23,843 nt of DNA, from assembly GCA_902766675.1 (NCBI GenBank), contig CACXEN010000249.1, positions 1 through 23,843 of the forward strand. The letters run 5' to 3'. Origin of the DNA: an uncultured Erysipelotrichaceae bacterium (GTDB lineage Bacteria; Bacillota_I; Bacilli_A; Erysipelotrichales; Erysipelotrichaceae). Below, one piece after another: positions 6,737 through 14,762 of this stretch; position 1 is the stretch's first letter; the number at the start of each line of letters is the position of its first letter. Below the pieces are notes generated by a model that saw only the letters and a program-made list of their open reading frames with translations, was not told where the DNA came from and did not search any database. Made by a program: the position numbers and the translations under genes.

Positions 6737-7338
6737 ACTTTGTCCTCCATAAAATTATATAATCTATTAACTTTAGTTTTCCCATCAGAAACAACTTCAT
6801 CCACCGCCACCACTACATCATTGCTAATTGTAAGTGTGCTTCCAATCCATGCTCTGTCTAATATATTTGCACCTGTGCGAATCACAGAATTCGTGTATAT
6901 CAGTACATTATTCCCGACCGTGCTTTCATGATGTATCTCCACACCTGGATTCAGTATCACACCATTACCTATAACTGCACCATTTTGAATGACAACATTA
7001 TTCAGTATTACGCAACCTTTTCCGATTTTAGCAAATGAACTTATATAAGCCGACTTGCAAATGATATTAGGAAATGTATATCCAAAATCTTCGGCTTTTT
7101 TATAAATTTCCTCTCTTACCCTATTATTTCCTATTGCTACAATTAGCATTCTATAAATGCTATGTAACTTATCTAAATCCGCAGTATTTCCTACAACCTT
7201 ACAACCGTGGATAATAGCACCTATATTTATGCCATCATCTATAAAAGCACATTCATATTCTTGCATTGCATGTTCTAGAACTACTTTGCCAAATCCACCA
7301 GCACCAATGATTAAGAGCTTTTCTCTTATCTTATTCAT
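6733..7338 (-). CDS. NeuD/PglD-like sugar acyltransferase
   Basis: 201 residues from ATG 7338, chosen because GAAGGA lies upstream and the residues after it start a typical fold; the open frame reaches 7467 but that part only overlaps the dehydratase gene. An N-terminal Rossmann-like sugar-nucleotide-binding domain begins KLLIIGAGGFGKVV (7-20). A left-handed beta-helix follows from about 97, with KIGKGCVILNNVVIQNGAV and NPGVEIHHESTVGNN. H137 in IHHE matches the PglD/NeuD catalytic histidine. PglD and relatives use acetyl-CoA to N-acetylate the 4-amino group of a UDP-sugar, replacing PseH here if the pathway is pseudaminic-like. The start overlaps the dehydratase stop by eight bases. Confidence 0.9.
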   Translation of the reverse strand: MNKIREKLLIIGAGGFGKVVLEHAMQEYECAFIDDGINIGAIIHGCKVVGNTADLDKLHSIYRMLIVAIGNNRVREEIYKKAEDFGYTFPNIICKSAYISSFAKIGKGCVILNNVVIQNGAVIGNGVILNPGVEIHHESTVGNNVLIYTNSVIRTGANILDRAWIGSTLTISNDVVVAVDEVVSDGKTKVNRLYNFMEDKV

Positions 7339-8377
7339 GTCTAATTCCTTCAATTTCTTCTTGAACATAATCAGTAGAAAGTATCTTCTTAACGGTTCCA
7401 TCCACATTAAGCCTATTTGTATTATGACTTGTATAAGCCTCATCAGCCATAGTATGAACCTCACCATTTATAACAAACTTATCATAATTTAAATCTCGTC
7501 CATCGGCCGCAACTCTATAGTATCCTCCCATATCCTCAGATCTTAATCTCTCTTCTTGCGTCATAAGCGTTTCATATAATTTTTCACCATGCCGAGTTCC
7601 AATAATGTTCGTTCCCGAATCTCCAAAAAGCCGCTGTACAGCCTTGGCAAGATCTCCAATAGTACTTGCATCAGATTTCTGAATAAACAAATCTCCTGGG
7701 TTCGCGTGTTCAAAAGCAAACTTTACAAGGTTAACAGCTTCATCAAGATTCATTAAGAATCTTGTCATATTTGGATCTGTGATTGTAATAGGATTCCCCG
7801 ATTTAATCTGATCAATAAAAAGTGGAATTACGGAACCTCGACTACACATAACATTGCCATACCTTGTGCAACAAATCGTAGTTCCACCTCTCTCAGCAGC
7901 TATCCTTGCATTCGCAAAAATAACTCGCTCCATCATAGCCTTAGAAATCCCCATCGCATTGATTGGATATGCAGCTTTATCTGTTGAAAGACATACAACT
8001 CTTTTAACACCACATTCAATAGCCGCGTGGAGCATATTATCGGTACCAATAATATTTGTTCTAACAGCTTCCATCGGATAAAATTCACAAGATGGTACTT
8101 GCTTTAAAGCGGCTGCATGGAAAATGTAGTCCACTCCCCACATTGCATCCTTTATGGACTGTGGATTTCTTACATCACCGACATGAAATTTCACTTTATT
8201 AGCATATTCGGAATGTTCCGCCTGAAGCTTATGCCTCATATCATCCTGCTTCTTCTCATCTCTAGAAAAGATACGAATCTCTCCTATATCTGTCTCTAGA
8301 AAATGTTTCAATACTGCATTGCCAAATGATCCTGTACCTCCAGTAATCATCAATGTTGCTCCGTTAAATGTTGACAT
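7331..8377 (-). CDS. UDP-GlcNAc 4,6-dehydratase/5-epimerase (CapE/FnlA/PseB type)
   Basis: 348 residues of the inverting SDR dehydratase family, converting UDP-GlcNAc to UDP-2-acetamido-2,6-dideoxy-L-arabino-hexos-4-ulose. The NAD(P)-binding motif is ITGGTGSFGN (11-20), with IFSRDEKKQDDMRHKL (36-51), HAAALKQVP and NIIGTDN. The active-site block is LSTDKAAYPINAMGISKAMM, giving D133, K134 and a methionine at 142 where FlaA1/PseB carries the YxxxK tyrosine; K146 is kept. The Met-x-x-x-Lys form is that of CapE/WbjB/FnlA. Those enzymes normally work with CapF and CapG toward L-FucNAc, and neither partner is present. The aminotransferase, acyltransferases and NeuB downstream point to a nonulosonic acid instead. 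GGGAGGAG precedes the ATG. Confidence 0.93.
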   Translation of the reverse strand: MSTFNGATLMITGGTGSFGNAVLKHFLETDIGEIRIFSRDEKKQDDMRHKLQAEHSEYANKVKFHVGDVRNPQSIKDAMWGVDYIFHAAALKQVPSCEFYPMEAVRTNIIGTDNMLHAAIECGVKRVVCLSTDKAAYPINAMGISKAMMERVIFANARIAAERGGTTICCTRYGNVMCSRGSVIPLFIDQIKSGNPITITDPNMTRFLMNLDEAVNLVKFAFEHANPGDLFIQKSDASTIGDLAKAVQRLFGDSGTNIIGTRHGEKLYETLMTQEERLRSEDMGGYYRVAADGRDLNYDKFVINGEVHTMADEAYTSHNTNRLNVDGTVKKILSTDYVQEEIEGIRHE

Positions 8378-8436
8378 GTTATTTTACTCCTCCCTGTGTA
8401 ACTTCAGTATAATCAATAAAACTCATACTTATCATT

Positions 8437-8493
8437 TTATATATTCAATACACCTACAAATTCTCTAACATCCCATTGCACAAGAATATTCAC
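8437..8493 (-). other. Possible 18-codon ORF or gene tail between the flippase and dehydratase
   Basis: In the 138-base gap a GTG at 8493, five bases after GGAG, opens MNILVQWDVREFVGVLNI and ends at TAA 8439-8437. The sequence reads like the C-terminal end of a longer protein, or a small leader peptide ahead of the nonulosonic-acid genes. A TGA lies in frame shortly upstream. No family is recognised and chance cannot be excluded. Confidence 0.25.
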
Positions 8494-8515
8494 ATATACT
8501 CCTGCATTTCATCTC

Positions 8516-10027
8516 TTATCTCTTTCTCAATAAGCTTATGGTTCTTTTAAATATGCGGGTTCTAAAATAAGACAATCCCATTACAACAGCCGATACTGTC
8601 GTACATATGATTCCTTTGACAACCAATCCCCCAATTTCATCAATTCTTATCAAACCACATAGATAATAAGACAATCCACATACAATAATTGTAATAGCAA
8701 AATATCTCACCTGTTTCTTGTAATACTCAATAGGTGTACATTTGAAATAACATTTGAATATAATGATGCATTGCCATATTAAGCCAAAAATAAGAGTGGC
8801 TAATAAACTAGAAATTATAATTCCTGTCGTTCCAAAGAACTTGCCAAACACAATATTTAATACTAAATTTTGCACAGTGCTTAAGATATATGGCTGTTTT
8901 AGTTCCCACCATAATCCATTTCCAGAAAGATACAGAAAAAATGCATGTTGAACTTCTGAAACAACAATCCAAATGCAAAATAAGACTACATCTCGCATTG
9001 GAAGCAACATATCTTTCCCCATCCACATTGTCATAAATGGCTGATAGAGACACAGCATACACGATGCACACCAGGTTACCAAAACAGAAAATAAAAATTG
9101 CCACACAAGCATGTCTTGATAATTTTCATCAACTGACGCAACTGCAATCTTATTTCCGACACTCGCTTGCATACCTCCACGTATTACTGTCATGCAAGTG
9201 GTTACCGCTGTAAAAATAACAAGATAGTTATTATATACAGCAACCGCTCCAAGACCAATAAATGAAGAAATCACAATGCTATCAAGTGTCGTATACGTTT
9301 TTCCACTAATATTACAAACCAAAAGCCCTTTAACTCTTGTGACAATGTCTCCCCTTGTTTCAGAATCTATTGTTCCTTTACAAAAATAATGAGGATATAT
9401 TCTTTTAGATACCCACTCACCGACAATATTTTTAAGCATGGTACCCAGTATATTTGCTATTACAAAAAAATAAAAATTTTTAAATAAAGTCAATGCCACT
9501 AACTGTAGAACATACTGTCCAATACTGACTACCGTATATATGTTCTTAACAATATCATTTCTCTGAAGCGCCTCAAGAAGAGTATTCTTATAAGCAAATA
9601 GGAAATAACTTACAGCAGTATTAATCAAATACAGAAAATACAAAATATAAAGATTTATATCCGCTGGAACATCTCCATTAATAAATAATTTTATAAACGG
9701 CATAATTACCACACCAAAAGAAAAGATAACTATTCCTACTGTCCTGTATACTTTTTTTAAATATTCCAGCAATGCACACACCTTGACATCATCACCATCA
9801 GCAATTGGCTTATAAAGATTGTACATTATTGCTCCTGCAAACCCTAAGTCAGCCAGCGATAAAACCTGTAAAATAGAAGTAAAAAGGCTAGAAAGACCTA
9901 AATACTGATATCCAAGCGTTTGAACTATAATTGTTCTCGATATGAATTGAAACAGCATTGTCACTATCATATTAAGATAGGACATTATAATATTCCGCAT
10001 TGTATTTTTTTTTCTACTTTCTGCCAT
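8516..10027 (-). CDS. Wzx-type polysaccharide flippase (MATE/MOP superfamily)
   Basis: 503 residues with about 12-14 hydrophobic segments spread along the length, the usual size for a MOP-superfamily O-unit or capsule-repeat flippase. Typical features are the N-terminal NIIMSYLNMIVTMLFQFISR, then GYQYLGLSSLFTSILQVLSL with the LADLGFAGAI amphipathic segment, and YTTLDSIVISSFIGLGAVAV in the middle. It would move the undecaprenyl-linked repeat across the membrane for polymerisation by the Wzy-like protein encoded two genes upstream. ATG 10027 has a weak AAGGA at long spacing. A second ATG ten codons in is possible. The basic tail KRTISLLRKR is cytosolic. Confidence 0.9.
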   Translation of the reverse strand: MAESRKKNTMRNIIMSYLNMIVTMLFQFISRTIIVQTLGYQYLGLSSLFTSILQVLSLADLGFAGAIMYNLYKPIADGDDVKVCALLEYLKKVYRTVGIVIFSFGVVIMPFIKLFINGDVPADINLYILYFLYLINTAVSYFLFAYKNTLLEALQRNDIVKNIYTVVSIGQYVLQLVALTLFKNFYFFVIANILGTMLKNIVGEWVSKRIYPHYFCKGTIDSETRGDIVTRVKGLLVCNISGKTYTTLDSIVISSFIGLGAVAVYNNYLVIFTAVTTCMTVIRGGMQASVGNKIAVASVDENYQDMLVWQFLFSVLVTWCASCMLCLYQPFMTMWMGKDMLLPMRDVVLFCIWIVVSEVQHAFFLYLSGNGLWWELKQPYILSTVQNLVLNIVFGKFFGTTGIIISSLLATLIFGLIWQCIIIFKCYFKCTPIEYYKKQVRYFAITIIVCGLSYYLCGLIRIDEIGGLVVKGIICTTVSAVVMGLSYFRTRIFKRTISLLRKR

Positions 10028-10050
10028 GATTCCAATTTTATCCTTCTTTC

Positions 10051-11277
10051 TTATCCTTTTATCAACTCTCTAATCCAAGCGCATACATCATTTCCCAAAT
10101 TATCATTTAAGTGTAAATAATAGTCGTCTATTTCTGTTTTAATTTTTCCTTCAGCTGCCATCTCTAAGGCTTTCTTAATTGGTTCATATGAATTTGTTAC
10201 CTTAGTTGAAAATGAATACATTTTTTGTTTTAGCAAATTATGAACATATTCGCCCCAATCAATCTGAATTACAGGTTTTTTTATCAGCGCAGCTTCTAAA
10301 AGGACAGAAGAAAAGTCACCAATAATTACTAATGAATCGTTCATATCATCCATCAAATTTTTCTGTTCACTGAATCTGAAATTTTTTTCATTGCTAAAAT
10401 TATCAATGATGCTGTCTCTGTTTATATTTGGATGCGGTCTAAAATAAAAGTCCAACCCTAATTCTGAACACGCTCTACAGACATATCTTGCCGATTGATT
10501 AAATAAAGCATCATAATCTGAATTTAAGTTCGAATAATCCTCGCCAATAAATAAAACCCTTTTTTTGTTCTTGTTATTTTTGTTCTTAATTTCAAACGGA
10601 TATCCCATTAGTCGAACATCTCTTTTTTTATTTCCGAATGCATCCAAGAATTTTTCCTTTATATAGTTGCACCATACCCAATACTGATCACCATAAATTC
10701 CAATTTTTGTTCTCGGTATATCATCACCTATAAAAATTCCATGCTGAAAAACCACTACAGGAATACTGTTTTTTTTAGCAGCAAACACCAAAGCTCTCTC
10801 TATAAATGATCTATCACAGCTCAATAAAACTACTTTTATTTTCTTTTTTACAAATAATGCCGATATCTTGTCAATTACCTCAATTGCATTCTCTATCCTT
10901 CTCTCTTTAAACCCTAAATATAATTTTTCATCAAAATCAATGGGATAATATTTATAATAATCAAACTCCATTTTAGGGGCATTTACTTTAGAAATTGTCA
11001 CAATATTAAATTGCTCAGAAATCGTATGCGCTAAATATTCAAATCTATCAATATTACTCATAAATATTGTGTTCTCGTGCTTTCTTTGAAATTTAATATC
11101 CTCAACAAAATTCATTAATTTCTTTATAATTTTTTTATACATTTTTCTAGAACTATTTATACTTTTAGGATATACTTTATCATAAAATCCTTCCTGACTG
11201 AAACTTTTGAGTATATCATAATCTTCATAAATATCATTCCATTCTATTTCACTATAATAATCATTTCGTTTAATCAT
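10051..11277 (-). CDS. GT-B-fold glycosyl/glycerophospho-transferase, candidate nonulosonic-acid transferase
   Basis: 408 residues without signal peptide. The C-terminal half resembles the GT-B donor domain of capsule polysialyltransferase, CDP-glycerol transferase and related proteins: VVVFQHGIFIGDD (about 174-186), KRVLFIGEDYSN, FYFRPHPNINRDS and the late VIIGDFSSVLLEAALIKKPV block. QHG, RPHP and DFSS..EA are the conserved positions of these families. The precise family is not certain. In a locus that makes a CMP-activated sugar some enzyme must use it, and this CMP/CDP-donor-like protein is the best candidate, by inference. The start overlaps the Wzy stop (ATGA), and the coding region is notably Lys/Asn/Ile-rich. 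Confidence 0.7.
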   Translation of the reverse strand: MIKRNDYYSEIEWNDIYEDYDILKSFSQEGFYDKVYPKSINSSRKMYKKIIKKLMNFVEDIKFQRKHENTIFMSNIDRFEYLAHTISEQFNIVTISKVNAPKMEFDYYKYYPIDFDEKLYLGFKERRIENAIEVIDKISALFVKKKIKVVLLSCDRSFIERALVFAAKKNSIPVVVFQHGIFIGDDIPRTKIGIYGDQYWVWCNYIKEKFLDAFGNKKRDVRLMGYPFEIKNKNNKNKKRVLFIGEDYSNLNSDYDALFNQSARYVCRACSELGLDFYFRPHPNINRDSIIDNFSNEKNFRFSEQKNLMDDMNDSLVIIGDFSSVLLEAALIKKPVIQIDWGEYVHNLLKQKMYSFSTKVTNSYEPIKKALEMAAEGKIKTEIDDYYLHLNDNLGNDVCAWIRELIKG

Positions 11278-12650
11278 AGTTTTACCTTCACATTTTTAAT
11301 ATTCACGGTCAAATTTTTATTATGAGTTAATAGTAAGTAAACATATATGGCAACGGACATAGGGGTAAAAAACGGCGAAAAAATAAACATTGAAAAACTT
11401 GTCGTACCATAAAGCCACAATCGAATATATAAATATACTCTTAAAACTTGTCTTTTATTAATTGCAATAAATAATCTATTGGTAATAAAAGTAAAATAAA
11501 TCCCCATAATAATTGCATAAATAAGAGGTCCCATATAGCTAAAGTAATAAAACATTATTGCAAATCCTGCCTCCGTATATCTATATCCAGCAGAAATAAG
11601 TGATGATACGTAACTTTCAGGAGCTATATAATACATCATCTTGTATATTCCATAATGAGCATTTAAACTTTCTCTAACGTCTTTTGTCCCTAATTTAAAT
11701 GATTGAAGTTCATCTAAAATTTCATTTAAATGAAATTTCCCTGCACTCAGATCAAATACTCTCCACCAAACTTGCCCTTCAGCAGCGATCCTCGATGAAA
11801 AGTAAGTCATTATTGTCCCATTATAGGTAAATGACTGAATTAGTAGAGTAACACATATCAGAATCACAAAAGCAATTGCAATTTTACTTATGAATGAAAT
11901 TATCTTTCTTGTACTGAAGCGGACAACTAAATAATCAGCCAATACTATAAGAAAAATGCACATCATCTCAAAAAAAGCACCAAATTTATTTCCAACCCAT
12001 AAATAATACAAAATAGAAAGTATTAAACATGATAAGCCAATAAACCTATCTTTCCCCTTTCCGCCAATTGTTAAAACAAAAGGGAAAATAATTAATCTTG
12101 GAATATTTTGAGACATTTTTCCAAAAATTCCAGACAAACCATATTGTATTGCATAATCAGCACGTTCGAGACCAATAACAAACGACGGATGTGGCAATAC
12201 CTTAATAAAACATAAAAATATAAGTAGTAAGGTAAAAATACTAATGTATCTAAAAGATAGCTGCTCTGACTTGTCAGATAATACAAAGCTTTTTTTTACC
12301 GTTTTTTTGTTATATTTCTTATCAAGATAATTTATTGTAACAATCAGAGTAAAATATGATAATATAAGAAGAGGCAGTGAACCAGTATACTTTGCAAATT
12401 CTCTAACTTCAAGTAAAAAGAAATTACCAAATTCGATAACAAAACATGCAAATATCGTCGCCAAAACAACAAATACTATATAGAAATACTTAATATAAAA
12501 TAACGCATCCTCTTTTATAATATTCAATAAAAAAATTAGAAACCCAATCAATGAGATAATTGAAAAAACTTTAAACCTACTAAAAATTACACTTATAACA
12601 AATAATCCTAACAGTAAACAATTAATTTTATTCAGATTCTTTATTCTCAT
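11274..12650 (-). CDS. Wzy-like O-unit/capsule polymerase
   Basis: 458 residues, highly hydrophobic, with roughly 10-12 predicted membrane segments and one long extracytoplasmic stretch in the second half (about 270-345, including SRIAAEGQVWWRVFDLS and LNAHYGIYKMMYYIAP), as in Wzy polymerases. Wzy proteins share little sequence, so the call rests on topology, length and position between glycosyltransferases and a Wzx flippase. Its role would be block polymerisation of the lipid-linked repeat outside the membrane. Coding sequence is very AT-rich compared with the dehydratase and neuB. The ribosome binding site is weak, so the exact start is less certain. Confidence 0.8.
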   Translation of the reverse strand: MRIKNLNKINCLLLGLFVISVIFSRFKVFSIISLIGFLIFLLNIIKEDALFYIKYFYIVFVVLATIFACFVIEFGNFFLLEVREFAKYTGSLPLLILSYFTLIVTINYLDKKYNKKTVKKSFVLSDKSEQLSFRYISIFTLLLIFLCFIKVLPHPSFVIGLERADYAIQYGLSGIFGKMSQNIPRLIIFPFVLTIGGKGKDRFIGLSCLILSILYYLWVGNKFGAFFEMMCIFLIVLADYLVVRFSTRKIISFISKIAIAFVILICVTLLIQSFTYNGTIMTYFSSRIAAEGQVWWRVFDLSAGKFHLNEILDELQSFKLGTKDVRESLNAHYGIYKMMYYIAPESYVSSLISAGYRYTEAGFAIMFYYFSYMGPLIYAIIMGIYFTFITNRLFIAINKRQVLRVYLYIRLWLYGTTSFSMFIFSPFFTPMSVAIYVYLLLTHNKNLTVNIKNVKVKL

Positions 12651-12661
12651 TAGTAGTCATC

Positions 12662-13624
12662 TCACTTATATTTTCCAAAAAGGTGTTTTACATTTTCTAT
12701 AAACAACTTTTTCTCAGACAAAATTTTTTCACGATATGTATGGAAATCTGACAATTGATTTTCATAATTGTAAACCGTCTCTTCAATTACTTTTTTAACA
12801 GCATCAATTTCAGACTTATCTTCATCAATTTTATATTTAGCTAAAATTGGAATATCCTCATCATTATTTGCAGCACCTTTTCTTCCAGTTATAATACAGC
12901 AATAGAACATTGCCGCTTCTCTTGGTATCCGATCCTTACCTGGATGATTACCAAAGTCCACATATAACTTTGCTTTTGTGAATGCATTTACCATCTCCTG
13001 ATTATTCATATTCTCAAGAGGCAGCCAGTTATATTCTGGCATAGCATTTATTAATCTACGTGTAAATTCATATCCTTTTTTAGGATTATAGAGAATAATA
13101 TCTTCTTTATTTGATAACTCTATATCTCTGTTTCTCAAATATTCGTCATTAATATAATCAGACAGATAATATATTTTTTCTTTATTAATTCCTATCTCGT
13201 TAATAAGATAAAGTCTTGCATATTCTGATTGAACACAATGATATGAACTTCTAAAAAGTTTCAAATTTCTATTATGTTTTATTCTCCTATATAAATTTCT
13301 ATAAAAATTTGTCTTTATTCTACCTGATCCATAATAATTATCTACGCTTAACCACCATATATAAACGTCTTCAAATTTATCTTTTATTTTTTGAAAAGAA
13401 TCAAATTCTGTTTCAGGTACCACTGCAATAGCCTTGTCTCCAATCTCGTTAGTAAAAGGATTATGATACATTTTATCAAACTTTCCTTTTACTTTCGAAT
13501 CATTATACTTTTCAGTATAGTACATTGCCGCTGGAATCTCATTACAGTTCAATTGAAAACATAATTGTTGTAGTAATTCTGTTCCTCCTGTTGCAGCATG
13601 AGTTGATGATAGAATATATATCAT
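12662..13624 (-). CDS. GT-B-like glycosyltransferase
   Basis: 320 residues, cytosolic or peripheral. The N-terminus MIYILSSTHAATGGTELLQQ has the glycine-rich acceptor-side loop of GT-B enzymes. The C-terminal domain contains EDIILYNPKKGYEFTRRLI, LYVDFGNHPGKDRIPREAAM (about 222-241) and the IITGRKGAANNDEDIP block, where PREA occupies the E-containing nucleotide-binding helix of GT4-like enzymes. The sugar transferred cannot be told from sequence. It begins one base after the glf stop with GGAG upstream, so it probably works on the same repeat unit as the galactofuranose genes. Confidence 0.75.
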   Translation of the reverse strand: MIYILSSTHAATGGTELLQQLCFQLNCNEIPAAMYYTEKYNDSKVKGKFDKMYHNPFTNEIGDKAIAVVPETEFDSFQKIKDKFEDVYIWWLSVDNYYGSGRIKTNFYRNLYRRIKHNRNLKLFRSSYHCVQSEYARLYLINEIGINKEKIYYLSDYINDEYLRNRDIELSNKEDIILYNPKKGYEFTRRLINAMPEYNWLPLENMNNQEMVNAFTKAKLYVDFGNHPGKDRIPREAAMFYCCIITGRKGAANNDEDIPILAKYKIDEDKSEIDAVKKVIEETVYNYENQLSDFHTYREKILSEKKLFIENVKHLFGKYK

Positions 13625-13625
13625 T

Positions 13626-14747
13626 TTATTTTCTCCTTGTAAGCTTCTTGCATTTCTCTAACACAGATGCAACTGTAATATCCATATCGTGGTATTTATA
13701 TTCGCCCAATCTCCCACCAAAGATTACACTATCTTCTTTATCTGCCAACTCCTTATAGGCTGTATAAAGCCTGCCGTTCTTCTCATCATTAACCGGATAA
13801 TAAGGCTCGTCTCCAGGTTTCCATTCAGAACTATATTCTCTACTGATAATCGTCTTTGGCAAATCATTTCCATTCTCATCTTTACCAAACTCAAACCATT
13901 TATGTTCAATTATTCTTGTCCAAGGAGTATCTCTATCCGTATAATTCACAACTGCATTTCCCTGAAAGTTTTGAATGTCTAAAACTTCATTCTCGAAGCA
14001 GACAGAACGATATTCAAGATAACCTAAGGAGTAATCAAAGTACGCATCAATAGGTCCTGTGTAAACAATCTTCTTAGCTAAACTGTTCCAGTATTCTTTT
14101 CTCTCCAAGTAGTCCTCATTTAGCCTTACTTCTATGCCATCCAAAATTTTCTCTACCATTTTAGTATATCCACCAATGGGGATGCCCTGATATAGAGCAT
14201 TGAAGTAGTTATTATCGAAAGTAAGACGAACAGGAAGACGCTTGATAATAAAAGCTGGTAAATCTTTACATTCTCTGCCCCACTGCTTTTCGGTATAGCC
14301 CTTCACCAATTTTTCATAGATATCTCGACCAACAAGTTGAATTGCCTGCTCTTCAAGATTCCTAGGTTTACATTTAATTTCATTTCTCTGCTCTTCAATC
14401 TTTGTTGCAGCTTCTTCAGGAGTAACAACTTTCCACATCTTATTGAATGTATACATATTGAACGGCATGGAATAAAGCTCGCCCTTATAATTAGCCACGG
14501 GAGAATTAGTAAAGCGGTTAAAAGTAGCAAATTGATTCAGATAGTCCCACACCTCTTTAATATTTGTATGAAAGATGTGTGCACCATACTTGTGAAAGTT
14601 AATACCTTCAATTTTTTCAGTATAAATGTTTCCGGCAATATGATCTCTTTTATCAATCACAAGGACTTTATAACCTTTATTCGTTGCCTCTCTAGCAAAA
14701 ATAGATCCATACAATCCAGACCCGACAATCAAGTAATCATACATCAT
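13626..14747 (-). CDS. glf: UDP-galactopyranose mutase
   Basis: 373 residues, the usual size for bacterial Glf. This FAD enzyme converts UDP-galactopyranose to UDP-galactofuranose. The FAD-binding motif is DYLIVGSGLYGSIFA (4-18), followed by VLVIDKRDHIAGNIYTE, FHKYGAHIFHT and YTEKQWGRECKDLP; IPIGGYTKMVEKIL and the late RLGEYKYHDMD complete the signature. Its presence implies galactofuranose in the polymer and a Galf transferase among the neighbouring glycosyltransferases. AGGA precedes the tandem ATGATG start, so either Met could be used. UDP-galactose could come from the GalE-like first gene of the operon. Confidence 0.97.
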   Translation of the reverse strand: MMYDYLIVGSGLYGSIFAREATNKGYKVLVIDKRDHIAGNIYTEKIEGINFHKYGAHIFHTNIKEVWDYLNQFATFNRFTNSPVANYKGELYSMPFNMYTFNKMWKVVTPEEAATKIEEQRNEIKCKPRNLEEQAIQLVGRDIYEKLVKGYTEKQWGRECKDLPAFIIKRLPVRLTFDNNYFNALYQGIPIGGYTKMVEKILDGIEVRLNEDYLERKEYWNSLAKKIVYTGPIDAYFDYSLGYLEYRSVCFENEVLDIQNFQGNAVVNYTDRDTPWTRIIEHKWFEFGKDENGNDLPKTIISREYSSEWKPGDEPYYPVNDEKNGRLYTAYKELADKEDSVIFGGRLGEYKYHDMDITVASVLEKCKKLTRRK

Positions 14748-14762
14748 TAATTAAATCCTCAT

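Noticed and set aside
7339..7467. Upstream start adding 43 residues to the NeuD-like acyltransferase
   Set aside because: The extra residues are out-of-frame dehydratase sequence; ATG 7338 has GAAGGA and starts directly before the Rossmann motif.
8395..8436. Internal promoter before the dehydratase (TATACT on the minus strand)
   Set aside because: The -10 is reasonable but no -35 or TG extension fits; AT-rich gaps produce such matches by chance.
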